Source: Flavobacterium johnsoniae
Lineage (GTDB): Bacteria > Bacteroidota > Bacteroidia > Flavobacteriales > Flavobacteriaceae
Length of the DNA: 64,000 nt
Reading direction: 5' to 3'
NCBI RefSeq assembly: GCF_001879205.1
Contig: NZ_MLFK01000010.1
Span: forward strand, 62,001-126,000
The translations under genes and the position numbers were made by a program. The first letter of the stretch is position 1, and each line of letters starts with the position of its first letter. Positions 42,780-52,131 of the stretch are shown here, in pieces. The notes beneath the pieces were generated by a model. The model had not been told where the DNA came from and searched no databases. It was given only the letters and a program-made list of their open reading frames with translations.

Positions 42780-42792
42780 CTTAGACAATCTT

Positions 42793-43656
42793 ATGAAAAA
42801 ATCTTATATACTATTACACATTGCTGTAATACTTGCCGGCTTTACTGGCGTTTTTGGTAAACTTATTTCGTTAAACGAAGGACTTTTAGTTTGGTACCGA
42901 GTTTTATTTTCCTCTATAATTTTATTTGTAATTCTGAAATTATTCAAAATTTCGAAAGCCATTTCGCTCAAAGAAAAATGCAGTATTGCTAAAATCGGCC
43001 TTTTGATTACGATACACTGGATATTCTTTTACGCCAGTATAAAATATTCTAATATTTCTGTGGGAGTTGTCTGCTATTGCTTAACCAGTTTGTTTACGGC
43101 ACTATTTTCGCCAATAATAAACAAGCAGAAATTCAATTCAACCGAATTACTGCTAAGCATGCTGACTTTGGCCGGAATTGCACTTATTTTCCATTTTGAT
43201 TCTTCGTATCAATTAGGGATTATTCTGGGCGTAATTTCATCGGCTTTTGCAGCGCTTTACACTATTTATAATGAAAAGTTAGTGACCGTTTATGACAGCA
43301 GACTCATTAATTACTATCAAATGGCCGGCGGTACACTGGGGCTGGGAATTCTTTTACCGCTGTACCTTTACTTTTTTCCAGTCGAAAGTATTTTTCCAGG
43401 TCTGAAAGATATTTTCCATCTCATCATTCTGGCTTTATTCTGTACTGTTGGATTGTATGTTTTATTCGCCGAATCGCTAAAAAAGATCTCCGCATTTACG
43501 GTTAATCTTACTTTTAATCTCGAACCTGTTTATGCTATTATAATGGCTTTCTTGTTTTTTAATGAAAGTAAGGAAGTTACTTTTTTCTTTTATATCGGAT
43601 TAGTATTTGTGATAACTTCTGTTATATCACAAACTATTATTTCAATAAAAAAATAA
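42793..43656 (+). CDS. EamA/DMT-family transporter
   Basis: 287 aa with ten hydrophobic segments arranged as two EamA repeats (about 5-135 and 145-285). The first repeat shows VIFAGFTGVFGKLISLNEGLLVWYR-like sequence (AVILAGFTGVFGKLISL), the second NLTFNLEPVYAIIMAFLFFNESKE, the typical N-L-E-P-V motif of this family. Members export amino acids, nucleobases or other small metabolites; the substrate here is unknown. A short Cys- and Pro-containing ORF and two hairpins precede it. Confidence 0.92.
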   Translation: MKKSYILLHIAVILAGFTGVFGKLISLNEGLLVWYRVLFSSIILFVILKLFKISKAISLKEKCSIAKIGLLITIHWIFFYASIKYSNISVGVVCYCLTSLFTALFSPIINKQKFNSTELLLSMLTLAGIALIFHFDSSYQLGIILGVISSAFAALYTIYNEKLVTVYDSRLINYYQMAGGTLGLGILLPLYLYFFPVESIFPGLKDIFHLIILALFCTVGLYVLFAESLKKISAFTVNLTFNLEPVYAIIMAFLFFNESKEVTFFFYIGLVFVITSVISQTIISIKK

Positions 43657-43666
43657 ACTGATTTTT

Positions 43667-43695
43667 AAGCCTCTTGCCATTTTTGTAAGAGGCTT
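43667..43695 (+). terminator. Hairpin after eamA
   Basis: Perfect 9-bp stem aagcctctt / aagaggctt with an 11-nt loop; only a weak T-run follows. Confidence 0.6.
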
Positions 43696-43770
43696 ATCCT
43701 ATTTATTGTCAGTCTAAAACGTTTTCTTAAATTAATTATAAAATATTCTGATTATTTCATTTTAAATTAT

Positions 43771-43800
43771 TTGTAATTAATCTAAATAAGCATAGATTTG
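43771..43800 (+). promoter_or_regulatory. Consensus promoter of the TonB receptor gene
   Basis: TTG (43771-43773), 19 bp, TAGATTTG (43793-43800). The predicted start near 43805 gives a leader of about 20 nt. Confidence 0.75.
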
Positions 43801-43824
43801 CAGCCTAAAATCTAAATAACCGCC

Positions 43825-46269
43825 ATGAAATTCACGTACTTATTTTTGCTGCTGGGCTTTTTTAACCTTAGCCAGGCGCAAAATGCTAAAATTACCGGAA
43901 AGATCGTTTCCGAAAATAACGAAGCTGTATCTTATGCTTCTGTATCTATTAAAAGCCTCAAAAAAAACAGCACTTCTGATGACAAAGGAAACTTTGAATT
44001 CAATAACCTGACACCGGGAAATTATACCCTTTATTTTTCAGCAATGGGATTTTCTGTTCAGGAAAAAACCGTTGAACTGCATGAAAATGAGAATCTGGAA
44101 CTTTCTATCGTTTTACAGGAAAATATCAATACGCTCCAGACTGTAGAAATTACGGGGAGAAAAGAGAAATCATACAAAAACACAAAATCTTTTATTGGAG
44201 CCAAAACCGAAATTGCTTTAAAAGATCTTCCTCAGGCCGTTTCGTATGCTACAAAAGAATTAATTGCAGACCAGGGTTCTATTCGCGTAGGCGAAGTCGT
44301 AAAAAACTTCAGTGGTGTGAGCCAGTTTACTTTTTATGATGATATTTCTATTCGTGGTTTTAGAATTAACGGAGGAAGTAATACACAATTGTTAAACGGA
44401 ATGAGAACTTCTACCGGATTCTGGAAACAGCCTCTTGCCAATTATTTAGAACGCGTTGAAGTTTTAAAAGGACCGTCATCTGCTTTGTTTGGTAATGCGT
44501 CACCGGGAGGAGTTTTAAACCGAGTTACCAAAAAGCCTCTGGATCAGGCTGCAAACAGCGTAAGTTTCTCGACAGGAAGTTTTAATACTTTAAGAGCTTT
44601 AGCTGACTTTACAGGTCCGTTAACCGAAGATAAATCGCTTTTATACCGTTTGAATTTAGGGTATGAAAATGCTAATTCTTTTAGAGATTTACAATTCGAC
44701 AAAAATATTGTTATTGCTCCTTCCCTGTCTTTTCTTCCAAATGATAAAACAAGTGTAAATTTTGACTTGATTTATACGGGTTCAAAAAGCATCTTAGACC
44801 GCGGACAATCAACTTATGAGAATAACTTATTCTCGACCAAAATTTCTAATTCATTAAATTCTACTAATGATTATTTAAATGAAGAAACATACATTGTTAC
44901 CACTTCATTAAATCACCAGTTTACAGATCGTCTGTCATTTTCGGCTTCCTATATCCGCACAGGTTATACTGAGGATCTTTTGGAGCATCGCGGAGCCAAT
45001 AAATATGCTTCTGCCGGTGATGGATCTACCATTCCAACAGCAATTGAAATGCAGGTTTTTGAGCGTAAACGTAAACGTTATATTGACAATCTTTCTGCTT
45101 TCTTTAAATATCAGGCAAAAACCGGAGCTTTAGACCATAATTTAATTGCCGGTTATGATTATGCACAAGAGCAGGTTCCTTCCGGAGGCTCGCAATTGCA
45201 GGCAACCGGATATAGAAATGCGGCAAATAATGGTTCAATTGCCACGTATGATCCGGCCAAAAAGAATCTTTATTTGTTAGATTCAAAAGGAAATCCGGTT
45301 CCAAACGTAGCGCATTTTGACCTAACGAATCCATCGGCATCACAGCAATTAAAAGATATGAGCAAATATTTCTATGTTGCGCGTCCTTTTGATCCAACTT
45401 ATTATTCATTATACGGAGTGTATGTTCAGGATCATATTAAGTTTGGTGCTTTTCAGGCTTTAATCGGAGTTCGTTATGACGAGTATACTGATAAGGAAAA
45501 CTACAAAAAAGGGAACGAAAAGAAAGTAAAACAACATTCCTTCCTGCCTCGTTTCGGACTTACTTATACTCTTAATCCAAACATTAATTTATACGGAACT
45601 TACGTAAAAGGATACAATCCGCAAACGGCATCATCATTATCAAATCCAAATGCGGGAGGACCATTTGATCCTTTAGAAAGTAATATGATTGAGTTTGGAG
45701 GAAAATCTTCCTGGTTCAAAGAAAAACTTTTTGTGACTGTAGCTTTATTTAAAATTCAGCAGAAAAACACTTTATATCCGGCCAACGATCCAACAAACCC
45801 GGATTTAATGAGAGCAATTGGAGAAGAAGAATCTAAAGGGATTGAAATTGATGTAAACGGAAGCATTACTCGCAACTGGAGTATTTCTGCCGCTTATTCA
45901 TACAACGAAGCTGCCATTACAGACAGTCCAATAGCATCTGAAATAGACCGACAAAAACCTAATACACCAAAACAGCAAGGAAATGTGTGGACACGCTATA
46001 ACTTTACAGACGGTGCTTTGAAAGATTTTGGACTTGCTTTTGGAACTAATTTTGTTACGACTCGTAATTTAAGTCAGACAGTAACGCAAACCATTCCGGG
46101 TTATACACTATTTAATGCCGCATTATATTACAACATCAATAAATTTAAAATTCAGCTGAACGCCAACAACATAACCAACAAAACTTACTGGGTTGGAGGT
46201 TACGATTACATCCGTTTGTTTCCCGGCGCGCCTTCAAACTGGCTGTTAACATTAGGATATTCCTTTTAA
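43825..46269 (+). CDS. TonB-dependent siderophore receptor
   Basis: 814 aa. Signal peptide (MKFTYLFLLLGFFNLSQAQ), a CarboxypepD_reg-like beta-sandwich (about 22-110), a plug (about 130-240; IRGFRINGGSNTQLLNGMR and VEVLKGPSSALFGNASPGGVLN) and a 22-strand barrel ending with the outer-membrane C-terminal signature TLGYSF. The ALFGNASPGGVLNRVTKKP stretch is typical of siderophore receptors of the FhuA/FecA type. PepSY protein follows 47 bp downstream, giving an iron-siderophore uptake and reduction unit. Confidence 0.95.
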   Translation: MKFTYLFLLLGFFNLSQAQNAKITGKIVSENNEAVSYASVSIKSLKKNSTSDDKGNFEFNNLTPGNYTLYFSAMGFSVQEKTVELHENENLELSIVLQENINTLQTVEITGRKEKSYKNTKSFIGAKTEIALKDLPQAVSYATKELIADQGSIRVGEVVKNFSGVSQFTFYDDISIRGFRINGGSNTQLLNGMRTSTGFWKQPLANYLERVEVLKGPSSALFGNASPGGVLNRVTKKPLDQAANSVSFSTGSFNTLRALADFTGPLTEDKSLLYRLNLGYENANSFRDLQFDKNIVIAPSLSFLPNDKTSVNFDLIYTGSKSILDRGQSTYENNLFSTKISNSLNSTNDYLNEETYIVTTSLNHQFTDRLSFSASYIRTGYTEDLLEHRGANKYASAGDGSTIPTAIEMQVFERKRKRYIDNLSAFFKYQAKTGALDHNLIAGYDYAQEQVPSGGSQLQATGYRNAANNGSIATYDPAKKNLYLLDSKGNPVPNVAHFDLTNPSASQQLKDMSKYFYVARPFDPTYYSLYGVYVQDHIKFGAFQALIGVRYDEYTDKENYKKGNEKKVKQHSFLPRFGLTYTLNPNINLYGTYVKGYNPQTASSLSNPNAGGPFDPLESNMIEFGGKSSWFKEKLFVTVALFKIQQKNTLYPANDPTNPDLMRAIGEEESKGIEIDVNGSITRNWSISAAYSYNEAAITDSPIASEIDRQKPNTPKQQGNVWTRYNFTDGALKDFGLAFGTNFVTTRNLSQTVTQTIPGYTLFNAALYYNINKFKIQLNANNITNKTYWVGGYDYIRLFPGAPSNWLLTLGYSF

Positions 46270-46316
46270 TACATGCTTTATTTATATTTGAAAAACATTT
46301 TGAATTACTTATTTAT

Positions 46317-47426
46317 ATGAATAAAACATTTAAAAAAAATATTGGCTTATTGCACCTTTGGCTCGGACTTGCGTCCGGGCTTATTGTTTTTATTGTGGCA
46401 TTAACCGGAAGCCTTTTGGTTTTTGAAGATGAAATCGATTCTTTTGTAAATCCTGAGTTTTATAAAGTTTCGAACATCGGAACAAAAAAAATGACGGCAG
46501 ATATTTATATAAAAGACATTCAGCAAAAATATTCGATAAAAAAAATCAACCGCATCCACAGTTTTGACGATCCTGAAAGAACGGTTATTATTACCGCAGC
46601 TGATACAGATAAAAAAAATCAGATTTTTTCTGTTGATCCTTATACGGGAAAAGTATTAGGGAAAGTGGCCGCGAATAAAAGATTTTTTTCAGTAGTTTTA
46701 GATTTACATCGTCGTCTTATTATGGGCGATGTGGGGCAGTTTATTACCGGCTGCAGCTGTCTTATTTTTATCTTTATGCTGCTTTCCGGACTTGTTTTGT
46801 GGTGGCCGAAAAAAATGAAGAACCTAAAACAGCGATTAACTGTAAAATGGAGCGCTTCGTTTAAGAGAGTCAACTGGGATTTTCATTCTACTTTTGGGTT
46901 TTACACTTTTCTAATTCTTTTAATAATTTCCTTAACGGGATTAACCTGGTCTTTTAAATGGGTGGAAACTGGTATTTTTTTACTGGCAGACGGAACCACA
47001 AAAAAACCTTCGGCTAAAGTTGAAAATCCAACAAAAACAGACCCAAATCTGGACAAGACTTATTTTTATCAAAACATACTTTCAAAAACAGACAGTATAT
47101 ACAAATACAAAGGCGATACGCAAATTAGAATGCCATCGGATACTATAAACAGTATTATGGTAATCAAATTGAATACTGAAAAATCGATTCCGAATATTTC
47201 GAGTATGGCTTACTTTGATAAATACACAGGAGAAATTTTAAAGGTTAAGCCTTATGAATCTTTCACTACTGGTGAAAAAGTGCGACGCTTAATCTATCCT
47301 ATTCATACCGGAAGTATTTATGGATATCCAACCAAAATACTGGCATTTATCGTTTGTCTTTTTGCCGTTACCCTGCCTGTAACCGGCTTACTGATTTGGC
47401 TTGGAAGAAAAAAGACTAAAAAATAA
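46317..47426 (+). CDS. PepSY-domain membrane protein (siderophore/ferric reductase-like)
   Basis: 369 aa with four membrane helices (about 14-36, 143-165, 192-214 and 340-362), long periplasmic PepSY loops and conserved His residues in HLWLGLASGL, LHRRLIMG, WDFHSTFG and IHTGSIYG. The PepSY_TM family, as in FoxB/PiuB, is linked to periplasmic reduction of ferric siderophores through heme bound by these histidines. It lies directly behind the TonB receptor, the usual arrangement, and is probably co-transcribed. Confidence 0.92.
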   Translation: MNKTFKKNIGLLHLWLGLASGLIVFIVALTGSLLVFEDEIDSFVNPEFYKVSNIGTKKMTADIYIKDIQQKYSIKKINRIHSFDDPERTVIITAADTDKKNQIFSVDPYTGKVLGKVAANKRFFSVVLDLHRRLIMGDVGQFITGCSCLIFIFMLLSGLVLWWPKKMKNLKQRLTVKWSASFKRVNWDFHSTFGFYTFLILLIISLTGLTWSFKWVETGIFLLADGTTKKPSAKVENPTKTDPNLDKTYFYQNILSKTDSIYKYKGDTQIRMPSDTINSIMVIKLNTEKSIPNISSMAYFDKYTGEILKVKPYESFTTGEKVRRLIYPIHTGSIYGYPTKILAFIVCLFAVTLPVTGLLIWLGRKKTKK

Positions 47427-47585
47427 CTATAACTTATTATTTGTATAACCTTAACTTTTTCAGTCACTTATACAAATAGTTAATTATATTTGATTAAATA
47501 TTTTATTTTTTTTGAAAAAGATGACAAACTGAAATGTCATTTTAAACGTATGTAGCAGAAGTTATATAATTTTAAAAGATTCAGC

Positions 47586-47831
47586 GTGGATAAATTAAGC
47601 ATTCAAAGATTAAAAAAAACCTTAGCATACCTCGAAAGTAAACAACGCGAACTAAAAAGACAAAGCGAAAACGATACCCGAAGTATTGAATCAATGATTA
47701 AATATTTGAAAAAAGATATGCTGGAACAATTTAAATTGACAGATTACGACATTTACATTAAAAATGAAATGATAAACACTGAAACCTTTATTCGAAGTGT
47801 TAAAAATATAATCGACGATCATTCTTCATAA
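47586..47831 (+). CDS. Small charged helical protein of unknown function, 81 aa
   Basis: GTG start at 47586 (frame reads MDKLSIQRLKKTLAYLESKQ). The product is predicted to be almost all helix, lysine-rich, with SIESMIKYLKKDMLEQFKLTDYDIY in the middle. I do not recognise the family. It stands alone between the PepSY gene and the PfkB kinase. The length and lack of other signals leave doubt about the start. Confidence 0.65.
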   Translation: MDKLSIQRLKKTLAYLESKQRELKRQSENDTRSIESMIKYLKKDMLEQFKLTDYDIYIKNEMINTETFIRSVKNIIDDHSS

Positions 47832-47916
47832 AAAAAACTTCTTAAGTAAAGTGGTTTGACTCATTTTTTGCTTAATTTTCTAAATAAGTAAATGCTTAAA
47901 CATTTAATTTAGAAAT

Positions 47917-48831
47917 ATGACACAAGAAAAAAATACAAAATCAGTTTATTGTTATGGAGAAGTACTTTGGGATATATTCCCAGAAGGTGCACGAGCAGGC
48001 GGCGCTCCGTTTAATGTAGCTTATAATTTAATGCGAATGGGAATTGATTCGCACATGATAAGCCGTGTAGGAAACGATAAACTGGGAATCGATCTTATAA
48101 CACAATTAACAGATTGGAACATTTCTACGCAGGACAGCCAGATTGATCCTCTTTATCCAACCGGAACTGTAATTGCGCATATCGACGAACATAACGAAGC
48201 GCATTATGATATTATAAAACCAGTTGCCTGGGATTTTATTGAATTTAGAAATGATTATATCGAAAAAATATCGAATGCGGCGGCTTTTGTTTTTGGAAGT
48301 CTTATTACCAGAAGCGAAACGTCGAGAAATACACTTTTTGAATTGCTGGAAATTGCCCAGTTTAAAGTTTTTGATATTAATATCCGTCCGCCCCACTACT
48401 CTGTTCCGATAATAAATGACCTGCTTGAAAAATCAGATGTGGTAAAAATGAATAAGGCTGAGCTGCATCTTGTTCTGGATTTTCTAAACAAGAGTTATGT
48501 AGACGAAGATGATGCTGTACGTTTTATACAAGATAAATTTAATATCAAAGAAGTATTAGTAAGCAAAGGAAGTAAAGGTGCTTTGTATTATAACGAATAT
48601 CAAAAATATGATGTACCGGCTGTTCCTGTAACTATTCAGGATACGGTAGGAAGTGGTGATGCATTTTTAGCAGGTTTTTTATCGAAAAGAATTTTGGACG
48701 AAAATCCAATAGAAATCATGAATCAGGCCACAGCTTTAGGAGCTTTTATTACATCCCAAAAAGGAGCCTGCCCAAATTACAGTTTAAATGACTTTGCTCT
48801 TTTTAGAAAAGAAAATACGGCAAAAAAATAA
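47917..48831 (+). CDS. PfkB-family carbohydrate kinase (fructokinase-like)
   Basis: 304 aa. The PfkB signatures are GGAPFNVAYNLMRMG near the N-terminus and DTVGSGDAFLAGFLSK near the C-terminus, the latter with the catalytic Asp and the anion hole. FDINIRPPHYS matches the sugar-kinase FDxNxR motif. The start YCYGEVLWDIFPEG suits fructokinases of Bacteroidota; the substrate is probably fructose, by family resemblance. A strong terminator follows 75 bp downstream. No transporter or glycosidase is adjacent. Confidence 0.92.
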   Translation: MTQEKNTKSVYCYGEVLWDIFPEGARAGGAPFNVAYNLMRMGIDSHMISRVGNDKLGIDLITQLTDWNISTQDSQIDPLYPTGTVIAHIDEHNEAHYDIIKPVAWDFIEFRNDYIEKISNAAAFVFGSLITRSETSRNTLFELLEIAQFKVFDINIRPPHYSVPIINDLLEKSDVVKMNKAELHLVLDFLNKSYVDEDDAVRFIQDKFNIKEVLVSKGSKGALYYNEYQKYDVPAVPVTIQDTVGSGDAFLAGFLSKRILDENPIEIMNQATALGAFITSQKGACPNYSLNDFALFRKENTAKK

Positions 48832-48904
48832 AATAAAAAATCTGAACACCTAAACAGATTTTCTTTCATATTAAATACCCACACTCCATTTATCATCTAC
48901 ATCA

Positions 48905-48937
48905 AAAAAGGGATTTCATGACATGAAATCCCTTTTT
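48905..48937 (+). terminator. Terminator after the PfkB kinase
   Basis: Perfect 14-bp stem aaaaagggatttca / tgaaatcccttttt with a 5-nt loop. Sequence from 48938 to 49234 is AT-rich and holds the leader of the collar genes; no ORF is seen. Confidence 0.85.
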
Positions 48938-49234
48938 CATGACATATTTTTCCCCATTAAGCCATAAGCCGTTTAATTTTAGACTTCAATTAAGGTTTCT
49001 GATAATTTACTGTTTTATTTAAAAACCCATAGGTAATATACTCTACTTGAAATCAAATAAAAGGGTTATTTCTTACTTAAACAAAAACACGTAAAAACAC
49101 CTATTCCTTAAAACGTTTATATTCAGTAAATTAGTACAGAAACAAAATCTGTCAGATTACTTACTGATTGTAACCAAATCTAGCAAAAAACTGTAATTCA
49201 AATAACTAACATTAACCTATTAAATCTAAAAATT

Positions 49235-49774
49235 ATGGAAGGATACGTTGGAGAAATCCGCCACTTCGCTGCCAATTTTGCACCCAGAAATTGGGCTTTT
49301 TGTATGGGACAAATCGTCGCAATACAATCGAATACGGCTTTATTCTCTCTTATTGGCACTACTTACGGAGGTAACGGTTCCAGCACATTTCAGCTGCCAA
49401 ACTTAGGAGGGCGTGTTGCTGTTGGTGTTGGTCAGGGACCTGGTTTATCAGACTACTTTCTTGGTGAAATTGGCGGAGTAAATGCTGTTTCACTAAATAG
49501 TACACAGCTTCCGCCTCATACCCATACTTCAGTGGCAACTGTTACAGTCCCATCTTATGGAGACGATGGAGATGTCAGCACTCCGGATGGAAATACGCTT
49601 GCAGCAAAACCTAAAATGTATAGTACTCAGGCAGGTGACGACAGTATGAAAGAAATTTCATTTAATGTTTCGACTAGTATAGCTGGTCAAGGACAACCTA
49701 TTTCAATCACACAGCCTACTATAGGCATGAATTACATTATATGCCTGGTTGGGATTTTTCCGGCTCGCTCTTAA
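49235..49774 (+). CDS. Tail-collar domain (MdpB-like) protein 1
   Basis: 179 aa. It has the collar-domain pattern MEGYVGEIRHFAANFAPRNWAFCMGQ...LFSLIGTTYGGNG with QLPNLGGRVAVGVGQGPG, PHTHT (a metal-binding His pair in phage collars) and the C-terminal NYIICLVGIFPAR. Such proteins are homologous to phage short-tail-fibre collars and to the Microcystis-dependent protein MdpB, and form groups of three in bacteria unrelated to phage. Here the three copies have identical length (179 aa). No phage structural gene is nearby. Confidence 0.93.
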   Translation: MEGYVGEIRHFAANFAPRNWAFCMGQIVAIQSNTALFSLIGTTYGGNGSSTFQLPNLGGRVAVGVGQGPGLSDYFLGEIGGVNAVSLNSTQLPPHTHTSVATVTVPSYGDDGDVSTPDGNTLAAKPKMYSTQAGDDSMKEISFNVSTSIAGQGQPISITQPTIGMNYIICLVGIFPARS

Positions 49775-49831
49775 TGAAATAGGATCATTCTCAGTTCACA
49801 AAAACCAAGTTAAATCTAAAAAGAAACAAAT

Positions 49832-50371
49832 ATGGAAGGATATATATCTGAAATCCGCATATTCGGTGGAAATTTCGCACCAAGAGGATGGGCTTTTTGT
49901 AATGGCGCCCAAATAAGCATTGCAAATAATGAAGCTCTATATACACTAATTGGCACTACATACGGTGGTGATGGTCAATCTACATTCAATTTACCAGATC
50001 TAAGAGGACGTGTTCCTGTTGGCACTGGTCAGGCACCTGGACTGCCTAATATAGTACTGGGTCAGATTGGCGGTGCAGAAACTAACTCAATGACAATAAA
50101 CTCAATGCCTTCTCACAACCATATTGTAGCAGGGACGCTTACAATACCGGTTCACAAAGGAGCTGGTAATACCGGAGCACCGGCCAACAATATTCTTGCT
50201 GGGTTGACAAATGCTTATACTACATCGGCACCTGATAACAATTTGAAACCCGAAAGTGCTGCAGTTACATTATCAAATACAGGTACTGGACTTCCTTTTA
50301 CTATTACACAACCTTATCTGGTTACAAATTACATCATTTGTACAGAAGGTATTTTTCCATCTAGAAACTAA
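49832..50371 (+). CDS. Tail-collar domain (MdpB-like) protein 2
   Basis: 179 aa, paralogue of the preceding gene: MEGYISEIRIFGGNFAPRGW, LIGTTYGGDGQSTFNLPDLRGRVPVG, SMPSHNHIVAG and a C-terminus NYIICTEGIFPSRN. The central insertion (about 110-145), which varies among paralogues, is TIPVHKGAGNTGAPANNILAG-like here, close to copy 3. Gap to copy 1 is 57 bp and to copy 3 is 20 bp, so the three form one transcript. Confidence 0.93.
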   Translation: MEGYISEIRIFGGNFAPRGWAFCNGAQISIANNEALYTLIGTTYGGDGQSTFNLPDLRGRVPVGTGQAPGLPNIVLGQIGGAETNSMTINSMPSHNHIVAGTLTIPVHKGAGNTGAPANNILAGLTNAYTTSAPDNNLKPESAAVTLSNTGTGLPFTITQPYLVTNYIICTEGIFPSRN

Positions 50372-50391
50372 AAACCTTAAACAAAAAAACT

Positions 50392-50931
50392 ATGGACGGA
50401 ACGATGTCAGAAATTCGATTATTTGCTGCCAACTTTGCACCAAGAAACTGGGCGCTTTGCAGCGGACAAATATTAGCTATCTCTACTAATCAAGCATTAT
50501 TCAGCCTTTTAGGCACAACGTTTGGGGGTAATGGAGTACAAACATTTGCATTACCGGATTTTAGAGGAAGAATACCCGCTGGAACAGGAGTTACACAAGG
50601 TATTACTCAATTACCTCTTGGTGCACAATTAGGAAGCAATACAATAACTGCAACAATGGCAAATTTACCAGCACATACACATGCGGGTACAGGAAAATTT
50701 GCTATGAAAGTAGTAGCCGACGTAGGAAATACAGGAGCTCCTTCTAATACTAATTTAGCCTCTTTAACTGGGCTGTATTCCAGTGAAGCTGCAGATGGCG
50801 CGATGAAACCTATAACGCCTTCAATAACAATAGATCCAACTGGAAATAATCAGGCAATGTCAATTCAACAACCTTATTTGGGATTGAATTATATCATTTG
50901 TATCCAGGGAGTTTACCCTTCCAGAAATTAA
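50392..50931 (+). CDS. Tail-collar domain (MdpB-like) protein 3
   Basis: 179 aa: MDGTMSEIRLFAANFAPRNWALCSGQ, LLGTTFGGNGVQTFALPDFRGRIPAG, NLPAHTHAG and C-terminus NYIICIQGVYPSRN. The His pair in AHTH is retained as in copies 1 and 2. It ends the trio and is followed by a terminator hairpin. The function is unknown; proposed roles for such trios include export or display, but nothing in the sequence decides it. Confidence 0.93.
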   Translation: MDGTMSEIRLFAANFAPRNWALCSGQILAISTNQALFSLLGTTFGGNGVQTFALPDFRGRIPAGTGVTQGITQLPLGAQLGSNTITATMANLPAHTHAGTGKFAMKVVADVGNTGAPSNTNLASLTGLYSSEAADGAMKPITPSITIDPTGNNQAMSIQQPYLGLNYIICIQGVYPSRN

Positions 50932-50941
50932 AAAAAAACAG

Positions 50942-50979
50942 CAACCCACTACTATCAAACTAATGGGTTGTTTTGTTTT
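50942..50979 (+). terminator. Terminator after the collar trio
   Basis: Stem caaccca / tgggttg (7 bp, 15-nt loop) followed by TTTTGTTTT. It separates the trio from the next four genes or reduces read-through into them. Confidence 0.7.
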
Positions 50980-51000
50980 ATAAACAGTTTAAAAAAATTT

Positions 51001-52131
51001 ATGAAGATAGCTTTACTTTTACCCCGATCTGTTATTTATCCTTCAATGTCTTTTGACATCATGGACGGATTTAAATCTGCCCTAAAAAAAATTGGAATTG
51101 ATGATAAACATGAAATTGTAACTGCCGGTATAGGAGTTGGCGGCAACAATAAAGAAATTTATGAATGCTGCGAACAGTTACTATTAAATGGAACAGACAT
51201 TATAATAGCTTATATAAATCCTCTTACTGCTGAATTTGTACAGCCAATATTTGAAAGCGCTGGAAAACTATTAATAGTATTAGACAGTGGTTATCAATTT
51301 CAGACATCAGATAAAAAACTTTCTAATGTTTATTTTATATCACTGGAAGGTACTTTATGCTCGCGAGTAATAGTGAATAAAGCTATTGAAGAAGGACAAA
51401 ATAGATTTGCTTTTACCTGTTCTTTTTATGATGCCGGTTATAAATCACCTTATTCTTATTCGACTGCTATTGAAGACAAAGGAGGCATGATTACTTATAA
51501 TCATGTTACACCATTACAACGTGCAGACCTCAACTTGACACCATTAGATGAGTTTTTGGAACAAAATAAAGATGTTTCTTTAGTTACCTCATTTTGCGGA
51601 GATATGGCTGAGGATTTTTTTAGAGAATCGGCAAAACTAAAAAATATAGCTTCCAGCAAAACATACGGAAGCGGTTTTACTGCCGAGGAACTGTGGCTTC
51701 AAAAAATACCATATCCTGGTTATAACTGGAGCTGCGCAATACCATGGGCATCCAATACGTCTAATAAAGAAAATGAAGAATTTGTTGCCGCGATGAAAAA
51801 TATCAAAGAACAAAAAGCCAATGTTTTTTCTCTTTTAGGATGGGAAGCCGCTTTATTTATTGGAAATTCTGATGGACAGTCTTTAGATAACATCGCTATT
51901 GATTCTCCAAGAGGAAGAGTTTATATGAATCCAAAAACCGGATTTTCTGAAGCTCCATTATATTATGCGACCGTAACTAAAAATGAAGAAACCGGAAATT
52001 GTGTATTAGAAGACATAACCGAAGTTTCTAATTTAGATCAGGAACGTGAACGTCTTCAACATCATATTATTGCTATTCAGGATACTATGACAAATTCTTG
52101 GTTTAATTCTTATGCCTGCTTAGATTCATGA
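51001..52131 (+). CDS. Periplasmic-binding-fold protein without signal peptide
   Basis: ATG at 51001 (MKIALLLPRSVIYPSMSFDI) is the natural start; eleven upstream codons overlap the terminator. The 376-aa product has the type I periplasmic-binding-protein layout (DIMDGFKSALKKIGIDDK, then ADIIIAYINPL-like strands such as NGTDIIIAYINPLTAEFVQP), as in branched-chain amino-acid and similar receptors, but no signal peptide. It would therefore act in the cytoplasm as a sensor or enzyme-associated binder. It overlaps the formyltransferase start by 4 bp (ATGA), implying a functional pair. Confidence 0.72.
   Translation: MKIALLLPRSVIYPSMSFDIMDGFKSALKKIGIDDKHEIVTAGIGVGGNNKEIYECCEQLLLNGTDIIIAYINPLTAEFVQPIFESAGKLLIVLDSGYQFQTSDKKLSNVYFISLEGTLCSRVIVNKAIEEGQNRFAFTCSFYDAGYKSPYSYSTAIEDKGGMITYNHVTPLQRADLNLTPLDEFLEQNKDVSLVTSFCGDMAEDFFRESAKLKNIASSKTYGSGFTAEELWLQKIPYPGYNWSCAIPWASNTSNKENEEFVAAMKNIKEQKANVFSLLGWEAALFIGNSDGQSLDNIAIDSPRGRVYMNPKTGFSEAPLYYATVTKNEETGNCVLEDITEVSNLDQERERLQHHIIAIQDTMTNSWFNSYACLDS

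Noticed and set aside
49235..50931. Prophage tail region
   Set aside because: Only tail-collar homologues are present, with no capsid, terminase, integrase or lysis genes, so the MdpB-like interpretation is preferred.
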